A stretch of 64,000 nt of DNA from Pseudoxanthomonas yeongjuensis (GTDB lineage Bacteria; Pseudomonadota; Gammaproteobacteria; Xanthomonadales; Xanthomonadaceae): the NCBI RefSeq assembly GCF_010093345.1, contig NZ_PDWT01000001.1, positions 1,178,001 to 1,242,000 of the forward strand. The letters are read 5' to 3'. A model generated the notes under the pieces. The model saw only the letters and a list, made by a program, of their open reading frames with translations, had not been told where the DNA came from and made no database searches. This document shows, piece by piece, positions 56,007-64,000 of this stretch (its first letter is position 1; the number at the start of each line of letters is the position of its first letter). The position numbers and the translations under genes were made by a program.

Positions 56007-58052
56007 ATGCCCACCCGCACCCTCAAACCACTCGCCATCGCGCTCGCGCTGGCTCTCGCGCAGTCACAGGCAAGCGCCGCCGAGGCGGCCAGGCCCGTGT
56101 ACGACGTGCATGAGCTGGATCCGGCCATCTCCGCCTGCCGGGATTTCAACGGCTACGCGAACGGCAGATGGATCGCGGCCAATCCGATCCCCGCCGACAA
56201 GACCCGCTGGGGCGCCTTCGACCAGTTGCGCGAACAAAGCCTCGATGCGCAGCACAAGCTGGTCGATGCCGCGAATGCGAATGCCGACAAGGCCACAAGC
56301 GGCTCGATCGAACAGAAGATCGGCTGGCTGTACCGCTCCGGCATGGACGAAGCCACGATCGACAAGGCCGGCTTCGATCCGATCAAGCCGGACCTCGCGA
56401 CGATCGCCAGGATCAACGACACCGCCGGCATCGTCGCCTGGCTGGGCGATGCCTTCGCCAAGGGCGAAGGCCAGGGCTTCCGTTTCGGTTCCGGCACCGA
56501 TTACCAGGACGCGACCCGCCAGATCGCCTTCGCCAACCAGGGCGGACTCGGCCTGCCGACGCCCGACTACTACAGCAAGGACGAGCACAAGGACCTCCGC
56601 GCGGCCTACCTCGCGCACATCGCCAAGGTGTTCGCGCTGACCGGTGTGTCCGATGCCGAAGCGAAACAGAAGGCCGATGCCGTATTGGCATTCGAGACCA
56701 GACTGGCCAAGGCCTCGCTGTCGCGGGTCGAACTGCGCGACCCGAAGAACCGCTACCGCTTCATGAGTTTCGAAGAAGCCAACAAGGTCACGCCGCACCT
56801 CGACTGGAACGCGTTCTTCAAGGCCATCGACGTGCCGGCCGGCAACGGCTTCTCGCTGTCGCAGCCGAAGTTCTTCGCCGAGTTCGACGCGATGCTCGCC
56901 GACGTGCCCACTGCGCAATGGCGCGACTACCTCGCCTTCCACGCCATCGACGATGCCTCCAATTACCTGTCGAAGCCGTTCCAGGACGAGAATTTCGCCT
57001 TCTACGGCCAGACCCTCAACGGCCAGCCGGAGCAGCGCGTGCGCTGGAAGCGCGTACTCGAGGCGGTCAACGGCGGCATGGGTGAAGCACTCGGCCAACT
57101 GTACGTGAAGGACTACTTCCCGCCCGAAGCCAAGGTGCGTGCGCAGCAACTGGTCGACAACGTGCGCAATGCGCTGAAGGCCCGCATCGAAGGCCTGGAC
57201 TGGATGAGCGACGAGACCAAGGCCAAGGCGCTGGAGAAGTGGAGCACCTTCCTGCCGAAGATCGGCTACCCGGACAAGTGGCGCGGCTGGGACGGTCTCG
57301 CCGTCAAGCCGGACGGTTATTTCGCCAACCTGCGCGCGGCCAACGACTTCAACAACCGCTACGACCTCGACAAGATCGGCAAGCCGACCGATCGCTACGA
57401 ATGGAACATGACCCCGCAGACGGTCAACGCGTACTACAGCTCCGGCACCAACACCATCAACTTCCCGGCCGCGATCCTGCAACCGCCGTTCTTCTACGCC
57501 GATGGCGACGATGCGATCAACTACGGCGGCATCGGCGCGGTGATCGGGCACGAGGCCGGCCACGGCTTCGACGACAGCGGCAGCCAGTTCGATGGCGCCG
57601 GCAACAACGTCAACTGGTGGACGCAGCAGGACCGCGACCGTTTCGAACAGCGCACCGCAAAGCTCGCCGCGCAGTTCGATGCCTACGTGCCGCTGGCCGA
57701 CCATCCGGACAACCACGTCAACGGCAAGCTGACGATGGGCGAGAACATCGGCGACCTCGGCGGCCTCAACTTCGCCTACGACGCGCTGCAGGCGGCCGAT
57801 GGCGACAAACCCGATCCGAAGATCGACGGCTTGAGCCGCGACCAGCGTTTCTTCCTGAGCTGGGCCCGGGTCTGGCGCGGCAACATCCGCGACAAGGCGC
57901 AACTGGTGCTGCTCAACGCCGATCCGCACTCGCCGGCCAAGTTCCGCGCGATCGGCGCGCCTTCGAACATGCCCGCCTTCGCCGCCGCGTTCCAGTGCAA
58001 GGCCGGGGACCCGATGGTGCGCGGGGCGGATGCGAAGGTCGTGATCTGGTAA
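56007..58052 (+). CDS. M13 family zinc metallopeptidase, copy 2
   Basis: A 681-residue secreted peptidase. The signal peptide (PLAIALALALAQSQASA) lacks a lipobox, so unlike copy 1 it is probably periplasmic or secreted. The zinc motif H515-EAG-H519 and E579 in GENIGDLGG are intact, NAYYSS is the substrate-binding segment, and it ends VRGADAKVVIW. Over most of its length it aligns with copy 1 (for example KARIEGLDWMSDETKAKA). Confidence 0.95.
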   Translation: MPTRTLKPLAIALALALAQSQASAAEAARPVYDVHELDPAISACRDFNGYANGRWIAANPIPADKTRWGAFDQLREQSLDAQHKLVDAANANADKATSGSIEQKIGWLYRSGMDEATIDKAGFDPIKPDLATIARINDTAGIVAWLGDAFAKGEGQGFRFGSGTDYQDATRQIAFANQGGLGLPTPDYYSKDEHKDLRAAYLAHIAKVFALTGVSDAEAKQKADAVLAFETRLAKASLSRVELRDPKNRYRFMSFEEANKVTPHLDWNAFFKAIDVPAGNGFSLSQPKFFAEFDAMLADVPTAQWRDYLAFHAIDDASNYLSKPFQDENFAFYGQTLNGQPEQRVRWKRVLEAVNGGMGEALGQLYVKDYFPPEAKVRAQQLVDNVRNALKARIEGLDWMSDETKAKALEKWSTFLPKIGYPDKWRGWDGLAVKPDGYFANLRAANDFNNRYDLDKIGKPTDRYEWNMTPQTVNAYYSSGTNTINFPAAILQPPFFYADGDDAINYGGIGAVIGHEAGHGFDDSGSQFDGAGNNVNWWTQQDRDRFEQRTAKLAAQFDAYVPLADHPDNHVNGKLTMGENIGDLGGLNFAYDALQAADGDKPDPKIDGLSRDQRFFLSWARVWRGNIRDKAQLVLLNADPHSPAKFRAIGAPSNMPAFAAAFQCKAGDPMVRGADAKVVIW

Positions 58053-58062
58053 GCCGGGAAGA

Positions 58063-58168
58063 GCGAGGAACGAGGGGAGAGGAGTGAGGAGTGAGAGAAA
58101 AGCCAAAGCTGCTCTCCCGTTCTCCGTTCTTCCACTCACTCCTCGTTCCTCGTTCCTGCTCGCTCCTC
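58063..58168. repeat. Inverted heptamer-repeat element, locus 3
   Basis: Left units GAGGAAC, GAGGGGA, GAGGAGT (58063-58095) and right units TCACTCC, TCGTTCC and variants (58134-58168) flank AGAGAAAAGCCAAAGCTGCTCTC. The core resembles the spacer of locus 2 (AAAGTAAAAGCTCCTCT). It is the most degenerate of the three. Confidence 0.75.
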
Positions 58169-58195
58169 ATCCGGCAAGTCCCTGGCCGGATTGAA

Positions 58196-58234
58196 AAAGC
58201 CCGAAGGCCCGGCATCGCCCGGGCCTTCGCTTTT
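58196..58234 (+). terminator. Rho-independent terminator after M13 copy 2
   Basis: CGAAGGCCCGG (58202-58212) pairs with CCGGGCCTTCG (58219-58229), flanked by AAAGC and GCTTTT, which extends the stem and supplies the T run. Confidence 0.85.
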
Positions 58235-58306
58235 GCGGACCACATTCAGGGCCGCACGCCGTGCCCTTGCTAGAATCCGTGCACTTCACCGCCACGGAAT
58301 TCCCTG

Positions 58307-60328
58307 ATGCCGCATTTGCGTCTCGCCCTCAGCAAGCCCACCCTGCTCGCCCTGGCCCTGCTGGTCGCCTTCGGCGCCACCGATGCCGAGGCCGCCAAGA
58401 AGAAAAAGAAGGCGAAAGCGCCGGCGGTCAGCGCCGAATGCAGCGATTTCTACACCAGCGCCAACGATGCCTGGTTCAAGGCCAACCCGTTGCCGTCCGA
58501 TATAGGCTCGCTGAGCGTCCTGGGCCAACTGCGCGAACGCAGCCAGCAACAGCAGAAAGACCTGCTCGACGCCGCCATGCAGGCGCCGCAGGGCAACGTG
58601 CAGAAGCTGCTCGGCGATTTCTGGGCCAGCGGCCTGGACGAAGCGGCGGTGGAAGCCGATGGCGCCAAGCCGATCGCCCCGTTGCTGGACCGCATCAACG
58701 GCATCAAACGGGCCAAGGACGTGCCGGCCGCGATCGCCGCGCTGCACCAGGTCGGCATCCCGGTGGTCTTCAATTTCAGCCCGGACGTGGACCTGAAAGC
58801 GCTGGACCGCCATATCGGTTATTTCTCGCAGGGCGGCCTGGGCCTGCCCGATCCGGCCTACTACACGCGCACCGATGCCGAGACCCAGGAGTTGCTGGGC
58901 CGCTACCGCGCCTATGTGAAGCAGATCCTCGCCCTCACCGGCACCAAGGCCGGGAAACTCGATGCCGAAGCGGCCCAGGTCATCGACCTGGAGACGCGCA
59001 TCGCCCAGGCCTCGCGGCCGCTGCTGGATCTGGGCAACCCGCTGGCGAACTACGTCCCGGTCGCCACCAAGGACCTGGCCAAGCCGTACAAGAACCTGCA
59101 GCTGGATGCGTTCCTCAAGGCCCAGGGCGTCAACGACGACATCGTGTCCCTGGCCAACCCCGCGTTGTTCGCCCAGCTCAACACCCTGGTCGCCAGCATC
59201 AAGCCCGACCAGTGGAAGACCTATCTGCGCTGGCAGGTCGGCGACGCGATGGCCCCCTACCTGGCCAAGTCGTATCGCGATGCCTCGTTCGAATTCCGTG
59301 GCCGCGTGCTGCGTGGCGAAGCCGCCCCCACGCCGCGCTGGCAGCAGGTGCTGGATGCGATCAATACCGGCGCCGGCCCGATGCTGGGCCGCGAATACGC
59401 GGCGCGCTACCTGCCCTCGGCCAGCAAGAGCAAGGCCGAATCGGTTGCCCAGGACGTGCGCGATGCCCTGGTCCGCGGCATCGAACGCAACAGCTGGATG
59501 AGCGCCCCGGCCAAGGCCGAAGCCAAGTCCAAGATCGACAAGCTGAAGATCGAGATCGGCACCCCGCGCCGCGATCTCGACTACAGCGTGCAGCCGATGG
59601 GCCGCGGCAGTTTCGGCAGCAACATCCTGATCGCTTCCACCTGGCGCCACCGCGAGGAAATGAAGCGCATCGGCAAGGGCAATGCCGACCGCCGCTGGGA
59701 CGTGCTGCCGCAACAGCCGGCGCTGGCCTACGACCTGGCCCAGAACCGGCTGATCGTGACCGCGGCGGTGCTGCAGGCGCCGGTGTTCGACGTCAGCCGC
59801 GGCGACTCGGCGCTGTACGGTTCCTACGGCGCGCTGGTCGGGCATGAATTGAGCCGCGGATTCGACAAGCGCGGTCGCATGGTCGACGCCAGCGGCGAGA
59901 TCCGCGACTGGTGGACCCCGGCCGACCTGGCCGCCTGGGAGGCGATCGGCATGCGCGTGGCCGCGCAATATGCCGGCTACGACTATCCCGGCGTCACTGG
60001 TTCCAAGGTCAACGGCAACCTGACCCGGGACGAGAACATGGCCGACCTGGCCGGCGTGGAACTGGCGTGGGACGCCTTCACCAACGCCCAGCTGGCGCCG
60101 AACCTGGGCGCCAAGCAGACCCTGTTCCGCACCTGGTCGGAGCTGTGGGCGCAGCAGGTGTCGCCGGCCGAGGCCGCGCAACGCGTCACCACCGACGTGC
60201 ACGCCCCCGGCCAGTGGCGCAGCAACGGCCCGCTGGCCAACCAGCCCGCGTTCGGCGAATCCTTCACCTGCAAGGCCGGCCAGCCGATGCGCCGCAGCGA
60301 CGCGGAGCAGATCAGGATCTGGCGCTGA
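58307..60328 (+). CDS. M13 family pseudo-peptidase, copy 3 (zinc motif lost)
   Basis: A 673-residue secreted homologue. The signal peptide (LLALALLVAFGATDAEA) is followed by a lysine-rich stretch (AAKKKKKAKAP). It aligns with copies 1 and 2 through the whole length and ends TCKAGQPMRRSDAEQIRIW. The zinc motif is H513-ELS-R517 in place of HExxH: the second histidine is arginine. The substrate-binding NAYYN is replaced by LAYDL. E576 in DENMADLAG is retained. The reading frame is intact, so this looks like a maintained protein without peptidase activity, possibly a regulator or peptide-binding partner of the other copies. Confidence 0.9.
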   Translation: MPHLRLALSKPTLLALALLVAFGATDAEAAKKKKKAKAPAVSAECSDFYTSANDAWFKANPLPSDIGSLSVLGQLRERSQQQQKDLLDAAMQAPQGNVQKLLGDFWASGLDEAAVEADGAKPIAPLLDRINGIKRAKDVPAAIAALHQVGIPVVFNFSPDVDLKALDRHIGYFSQGGLGLPDPAYYTRTDAETQELLGRYRAYVKQILALTGTKAGKLDAEAAQVIDLETRIAQASRPLLDLGNPLANYVPVATKDLAKPYKNLQLDAFLKAQGVNDDIVSLANPALFAQLNTLVASIKPDQWKTYLRWQVGDAMAPYLAKSYRDASFEFRGRVLRGEAAPTPRWQQVLDAINTGAGPMLGREYAARYLPSASKSKAESVAQDVRDALVRGIERNSWMSAPAKAEAKSKIDKLKIEIGTPRRDLDYSVQPMGRGSFGSNILIASTWRHREEMKRIGKGNADRRWDVLPQQPALAYDLAQNRLIVTAAVLQAPVFDVSRGDSALYGSYGALVGHELSRGFDKRGRMVDASGEIRDWWTPADLAAWEAIGMRVAAQYAGYDYPGVTGSKVNGNLTRDENMADLAGVELAWDAFTNAQLAPNLGAKQTLFRTWSELWAQQVSPAEAAQRVTTDVHAPGQWRSNGPLANQPAFGESFTCKAGQPMRRSDAEQIRIWR

Positions 60329-60351
60329 GTCGTACGCAACAACTGCAAAAT

Positions 60352-60381
60352 AAAACGGCGCGCAAATTCGCGCCGTTTTTT
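60352..60381 (+). terminator. Rho-independent terminator after M13 copy 3
   Basis: AAAACGGCGCG (60352-60362) pairs with CGCGCCGTTTT (60369-60379), and the T run continues to 60381. Confidence 0.93.
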
Positions 60382-60402
60382 GTCTGTGGGATCTTTTGAT
60401 CC

Positions 60403-60539
60403 TGTGGGAGCGGCGTAAGCCGCGATGACACCCAGATATCTTTTCGGCCCCGGCGGATTGAAGCCAATGAATTCCAATGGCTTCTTTTCTGCTCAAGATA
60501 CTTTCGGGGGTCACTATCGCGGCTTACGCCGCTCCCACA
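60403..60539. repeat. REP-like pair with long interior (TGTGGGAGCGGCGTAAGCC type)
   Basis: Perfect 24-bp arms at 60403-60426 and 60516-60539 enclose 89 bases, much longer than in the other copies. The interior has no gene. It lies between convergent genes. Confidence 0.85.
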
Positions 60540-60572
60540 GACCCTCAGACCTGCAGTCACACACATCCCGCA

Positions 60573-61235
60573 TCAGCGGACGATCCGCGGCCCCGGTGGA
60601 CGACGCTTGTTGAACGGCGGTTGCCCGCGCCAATAGCGGATCAACAGCCATCCGAACAGCATGCCGCCCAGATGGGCGAAATGGGCCACGCCCGGTTGCC
60701 AACCGGTGAAACCCAGCATCAATTCGGCCGCGCCGTAGACGATCACCAGGGTGCGCGCCTTCATCGGGATCGGCGGGAACAGCAACATCACCCGCTGGTT
60801 GGGGAACAGCATGCCGTAAGCCAGCAGCAGGCCGAACACGCCGCCGGACGCGCCGACCGTAGGATAGGGTTCGCCGCCATGCGAAACCGTCCACCAGCCG
60901 ACCACCACCTGCAACAGGCCGGCGCCGACGATGCACACCAGGAAGTAGGTGAGGAAACGGCGATCGCCCCAGGTGTATTCCAGCGGCGCACCGAACATGA
61001 ACAGCGCCAGCATGTTGAACGCCAGGTGCGGAAAGCTTCCGTGCATGAAGCCATAGGTCAGCAGCTGCCAGGGCTTGAACTCGTAGCCCGCGGAAAACAG
61101 GTCGAGGCCGTTCGGCCCCAAAGGCCACAACATCATCGAAGCCAGCGCTTCGTCGCCCAGCGCTTGCTGCAGCAGGAATACCACCACGTTGGCGATCATC
61201 AATGCCTGAGTGATCTTGGGAATTCTGGGGAACAT
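60573..61235 (-). CDS. Rhomboid family intramembrane serine protease
   Basis: A 220-residue protein with about six membrane helices. The active-site serine is S130 in VGASGGVFG and the histidine is H188 in HFAHLGGM; H70 and N74 (HLAFNML) complete the oxyanion region. Length and topology fit the bacterial GlpG-like group without a cytosolic domain. It cleaves membrane proteins within the bilayer; substrates are unknown. ATG 61235 (MFPRIPKITQ) is chosen, as the frame upstream overlaps the divergent gene. Confidence 0.95.
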   Translation of the reverse strand: MFPRIPKITQALMIANVVVFLLQQALGDEALASMMLWPLGPNGLDLFSAGYEFKPWQLLTYGFMHGSFPHLAFNMLALFMFGAPLEYTWGDRRFLTYFLVCIVGAGLLQVVVGWWTVSHGGEPYPTVGASGGVFGLLLAYGMLFPNQRVMLLFPPIPMKARTLVIVYGAAELMLGFTGWQPGVAHFAHLGGMLFGWLLIRYWRGQPPFNKRRPPGPRIVR

Positions 61236-61273
61236 CGATAGTTCTCGGAGTGCCTGGCCCTTATCATACCGGC

Positions 61274-61888
61274 ATGCCTTCCCTGCCCGTGGCGGTCCTG
61301 CATGACCCAGCCACGCTTGCCGGGGCCCTGAGTGAACACGGCGCGTGCCTGTTGTCGGATTTCCCCGCGCCCCGGGTCGGCAGGGCATTGCACGATGCCC
61401 TGAAGCAGCGCCAGGTCGCCGGCACCTTGCGGGCCGCCGAAGTCGGCCATGGCAAACAACATCATCTGCGCATCGCCATCCGTGGCGACGACACCCAATG
61501 GCTGGATGGCGATTCAGGTCTGGCTGCCGCCTCTTTCCTTTCGAGTCTGCAGGCCCTGCGCGTGGCGATGAACCAGCATCTGTTCCTGGGCCTGGAGGAA
61601 GAGGAAGCGCACTTCGCCTGCTATCCGGTCGGTGCCCGCTACCACCGCCATCGCGACCAGTTCCACGACAGCGATGCACGCGTGCTGTCGCTGGTGAGTT
61701 ATCTCAACCATGACTGGCGGCAGGACCAGGGCGGCGCCCTGCGCCTGCACCTGCCGCAGGGATCGATCGACGTATTTCCGCACGCGGGAACCAGCATCGT
61801 TTTCTCGAGCGAGATCGAGCACGAAGTGCTGCCGGCGACGCGCGAGCGATCCAGCATCGCCGCCTGGTTCCGCAGGCGCCCACGCTGA
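61274..61888 (+). CDS. 2-oxoglutarate/Fe(II)-dependent oxygenase (prolyl 4-hydroxylase type)
   Basis: A 204-residue enzyme. The iron-binding facial triad is visible: HRD within RYHRHRDQFHD and the distal histidine in SSEIEHEVLPATRERSSIAAWF, where the arginine after it binds 2-oxoglutarate. SYLNHDWRQDQGGALRL is the typical prolyl hydroxylase strand. ATG 61274 (MPSLPVAVL) lies 38 bases from the divergent rhomboid start. The substrate is not known. Confidence 0.92.
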   Translation: MPSLPVAVLHDPATLAGALSEHGACLLSDFPAPRVGRALHDALKQRQVAGTLRAAEVGHGKQHHLRIAIRGDDTQWLDGDSGLAAASFLSSLQALRVAMNQHLFLGLEEEEAHFACYPVGARYHRHRDQFHDSDARVLSLVSYLNHDWRQDQGGALRLHLPQGSIDVFPHAGTSIVFSSEIEHEVLPATRERSSIAAWFRRRPR

Positions 61889-61891
61889 CCG

Positions 61892-62227
61892 CTAGTCCAG
61901 CGGACCCCACACCTGTTCATCCACCGTCCGCGCGGCCTTGAGCCCGCGTACCCGGCCATTCACGACGGTCACGCCCTCGGCACGCAGGCGCTGGCATTGT
62001 TCGCGGTAACCCTTGGAGCCTTCCGGCAGGGCGATGCGTCCGTCGGATCGCAGGACCCTGTGCCAGGGCAATTTCGGATCTGTGTTCTCGCTCAGGGTCT
62101 TCGCCGCCAGGCGCGCGCGTCCGGGCAGTCCGGCGCGATGCGCCACTTCGCCGTAACCGGCGACCTGTCCGCGCGGGATCGCGCGGACGGCGGCGAGGAT
62201 GCGTTCGGCGGGAGACTTGTCGGCCAT
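61892..62227 (-). CDS. Alkyltransferase-like protein (ATL)
   Basis: A 111-residue homologue of the C-terminal domain of O6-alkylguanine-DNA alkyltransferase. The active-site PCHRV is PWHRV here, with W55 in place of cysteine, so it cannot take up the alkyl group. Such ATL proteins flip alkylated guanines and pass them to nucleotide excision repair. The helix-turn-helix with RGQVAGYGEVAHRAG and the arginine-finger region are intact. It is convergent with the oxygenase gene. Confidence 0.94.
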   Translation of the reverse strand: MADKSPAERILAAVRAIPRGQVAGYGEVAHRAGLPGRARLAAKTLSENTDPKLPWHRVLRSDGRIALPEGSKGYREQCQRLRAEGVTVVNGRVRGLKAARTVDEQVWGPLD

Positions 62228-62267
62228 GAGGCATTAGCATAGCCGCGGCGATCCGAAGGAGCACGAC

Positions 62268-62678
62268 ATGCAGAATTTCGAGCAGATCCGCAGCCACCTG
62301 AGCAAAGCCGGCTACAAGGTGACCATGCACGAGCCGTACGTGGCTTGCGTGGAGTTGTCGCTGGCCGGCGGCAACCGCCACCAGGCGATCTTCCTGTCCG
62401 AACTGGGCAACGACGACGAACGCGGCTACCTGCGGGTGAGCACGGTGATCGCGCCGATCACCGGCATCGACGCGCGCCGCGCGCTCGGCTTCAACTGGCA
62501 GAGCAGCGTCGGCTACCTGGCCATCGGCGACCTGGACGGCGTGCCCTACCTCCAGCTGTGCGAGAACCGGCCGTATGAAGGGCTGACACCCTCGGAAGTG
62601 GACCGCATGGTCCTGGAAATCGGCGGCCTGGGCGACAGCATGGAGCGCGCGCTTTCGGCAGAAGGCGATCTGTTGTAG
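62268..62678 (+). CDS. Hypothetical protein, possible YbjN-like fold
   Basis: A 136-residue soluble protein without signal peptide or membrane helix. The order helix, strands, helix (NFEQIRSHLSKAGYKVTM, YVACVELSLAGGNRHQ, LTPSEVDRMVLEIGGLGDSMERAL) recalls YbjN/type III chaperone-like folds, but this is a weak resemblance. The ATG at 62268 has AGGAGCACGAC before it. The TAG stop is supplied by the first bases of a REP (GTAGGAGC), so the C-terminus may have been set by that insertion. Confidence 0.65.
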   Translation: MQNFEQIRSHLSKAGYKVTMHEPYVACVELSLAGGNRHQAIFLSELGNDDERGYLRVSTVIAPITGIDARRALGFNWQSSVGYLAIGDLDGVPYLQLCENRPYEGLTPSEVDRMVLEIGGLGDSMERALSAEGDLL

Positions 62679-62750
62679 GAGCGGGCCTTGCCCGCGATGC
62701 TCTTAGATCATTGACCCGAGAAAGGCATCGCGGGCAAGGCCCGCTCCTAC
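62675..62750. repeat. REP-like palindrome overlapping a stop codon
   Basis: Perfect 26-bp arms at 62675-62700 and 62725-62750, same sequence type as 45684-45757, enclose 24 bases. TAG at 62676-62678 inside the left arm is the stop codon of the upstream gene. Confidence 0.9.
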
Positions 62751-62757
62751 AAGAGCC

Positions 62758-63879
62758 TTACGTCCAGCCCAGCGCCTCGATCAGCCGCCACAGTCCGTAG
62801 GCGATACCGCCGGCGGCGGGAATGGTCAGGATCCACGCCCAGACGATGCGTTCGATCACGCTGAACTTCAGCGCCTTGGGATTTTTCGCAAATCCCACGC
62901 CCATGATCGCGGTGGAAATGCTGTGGGTGGTCGACACCGGCATGCCGAAGTGCGCGGCCACGGTGAGGATGGTGGCCGAACTGGTCTCCGCGGCGAAGCC
63001 GTGGATCGGGTGCAGCTTGACCATCTTGTGACCCAGGGTCTTGATGATTTTCCAGCCGCCCGAGGCGGTGCCTGCGGCCATCACCACCGCGCAGGTCAGC
63101 ACGATCCACAGCGCGATCTCTTTCTCGTCGCCGCTTCCCGGGTGCAGGAACGCCAACCATGCCGGCAGGTCGTCCAGCGCGCCGGTCGCTTCGGCGCCGA
63201 ACAGGGTCAGGGCGATGACGCCCATGGTCTTCTGCGCATCGTTGTGCCCATGCGCGTAGCCCATGTAGGCCGCGGACAGGATCTGCGCCTTGCCGAAGAA
63301 CGCATTGACCCAGCGCGGCCGCGCCAGCCGCGCCAGCGGTCCGCCGGCCTTGGCCATCGCCGCGATCAGCGCCCACAGCAGCAGCATCACCAGCACGCCC
63401 AACAGGAAACCGGCGATCGGCGAGGTGATCATCGGCAGGAACACCTTCCACAACAGGCCCTTGTTCTTGGCCCAGTTGCCGACCTGCTCGGACCAGATCA
63501 ACGCCGCCCAGTTGTTGTGCGCCGCCGCCAGTGCCGCGCCGCACAAGCCGCCGATCAGCGCATGCGAGGACGAGGAAGGCAGGCCTTTCCACCAGGTGAT
63601 CAGGTTCCAGATGATGCCGCCCAGCAACGCGCACAGGATCACCTGCGAGCTGGCGTCCACCACCCCGGTATTGATGATGCCGCTGGCGATGGTGGCCGCG
63701 ACCGCGGTCCCGGTGAGCGCGCCGATCAGGTTCATCACCGCCGCCAGGATCACCGCCCAGCCCGGCGCCAGGACCTTGGTCGCGACCACGGTGGCGATGG
63801 AATTGGCGGTGTCGTGGAAACCGTTGACGAACTCGAACACGAGCGCGGCCAGGATCACGATCAGGACCAGAGCCAGCAT
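62758..63879 (-). CDS. Inorganic phosphate transporter, PiT family
   Basis: A 373-residue membrane protein with about ten helices. Both PiT signature repeats are visible: EFVNGFHDTANSIATVVATK at the N-terminus and GYAHGHNDAQKTMGVIAL in the middle; SSSSHALIGGLCGAA and VSTTHSISTAIMGVG are the paired later motifs. It imports phosphate (as metal phosphate) with protons. Its ATG overlaps the stop of the DUF47 gene (TGATG), forming the usual DUF47-PiT pair. Confidence 0.95.
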   Translation of the reverse strand: MLALVLIVILAALVFEFVNGFHDTANSIATVVATKVLAPGWAVILAAVMNLIGALTGTAVAATIASGIINTGVVDASSQVILCALLGGIIWNLITWWKGLPSSSSHALIGGLCGAALAAAHNNWAALIWSEQVGNWAKNKGLLWKVFLPMITSPIAGFLLGVLVMLLLWALIAAMAKAGGPLARLARPRWVNAFFGKAQILSAAYMGYAHGHNDAQKTMGVIALTLFGAEATGALDDLPAWLAFLHPGSGDEKEIALWIVLTCAVVMAAGTASGGWKIIKTLGHKMVKLHPIHGFAAETSSATILTVAAHFGMPVSTTHSISTAIMGVGFAKNPKALKFSVIERIVWAWILTIPAAGGIAYGLWRLIEALGWT

Positions 63880-64000
63880 CAGCTGTTCTTCAGCACGATC
63901 TGGTAGGCCACCACGCCGGCCTCGCGGCAGCGGTCGATGGCTTTCTCCAGGATCTCGAAGAACTCCTTGAGCAGGAACATCTGCAGGTTGTCCAGGCGCC
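63879..64000 (-). CDS. DUF47 family protein, C-terminal end
   Basis: About 40 C-terminal codons are visible before the right edge of the window: RLDNLQMFLLKEFFEILEKA followed by IDRCREAGVVAYQIVLKNS and TGA. DUF47 (PhoU-like helical) proteins are encoded next to PiT transporters and are thought to regulate them. The stop overlaps the transporter's start by one base. Confidence 0.85.
   Translation of the reverse strand, partial: RLDNLQMFLLKEFFEILEKAIDRCREAGVVAYQIVLKNS

Overview
This 64-kb window is chromosomal DNA of a high-G+C gammaproteobacterium, most likely of the Xanthomonadaceae/Lysobacteraceae. The evidence is the housekeeping order lpxB-rnhB-dnaE-accA-tilS-xseB-ispA, pmbA/yjgA/tldD/yhdP/rng/maf and leuS-lptE-holA-nadD-rsfS-rlmH, together with a TonB-dependent receptor, many secreted peptidases, and intergenic REP-like palindromes of the types common in that family. 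No rRNA, tRNA, CRISPR array or insertion sequence was found.

Layout. 1-1080: end of lpxB, then rnhB. 1077-5678: a membrane-anchored winged-helix/TPR regulator with a small secondary gene, diverging from three small genes, two of which are paralogues sharing a C-terminal block. 5859-14389: DNA polymerase III alpha, acetyl-CoA carboxylase alpha, an old-yellow-enzyme reductase, tRNA lysidine synthetase, exonuclease VII small subunit and farnesyl diphosphate synthase. 14533-24789: a DUF4870 membrane protein, PmbA, YjgA/DarP, TldD, YhdP, RNase G and Maf. 24953-29621: a SIMPL-domain protein, a TonB-dependent receptor and TonB. 29664-35840: the leuS-to-rlmH operon on the minus strand. 36214-37672: a tightly overlapping operon of two membrane proteins around a small XRE regulator. 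37807-42637: a thioredoxin-TPR co-chaperone, a LysM/FecR protein overlapping a CHASE2-diguanylate cyclase, and a DUF4442 protein. 42893-47671: DUF502, a PQQ-type dehydrogenase, a YhhQ-type transporter and a DUF885 peptidase-like protein. 47798-49693: an FAD oxidoreductase with a coupled, apparently frameshifted small gene. 49966-53188: a second CHASE2-GGDEF protein with an atypical signature, a low-G+C island that looks like a lone integron gene cassette, and a ParE/Phd-type toxin-antitoxin pair. 53492-60328: three tandem M13 metallopeptidase paralogues plus a 39-codon remnant of a fourth copy; the third has lost its zinc motif. 60573-64000: rhomboid protease, 2OG-Fe(II) oxygenase, alkyltransferase-like protein, a hypothetical protein, and a PiT phosphate transporter with the end of its DUF47 partner.

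Most of the window is ordinary core genome. The accessory signals are the cassette-like island at 51653-52226, the M13 cluster, the two CHASE2-GGDEF proteins (one next to a LysM/FecR protein), the paralogous pair at 3980-5678, and several repeat families. The repeats are REP-type palindromes, inverted heptamer arrays at three loci, a GCTCTT tandem array, and repeats of the type with CGTCATTCCCGCG ends. Some of these repeats overlap or supply stop codons or terminators.
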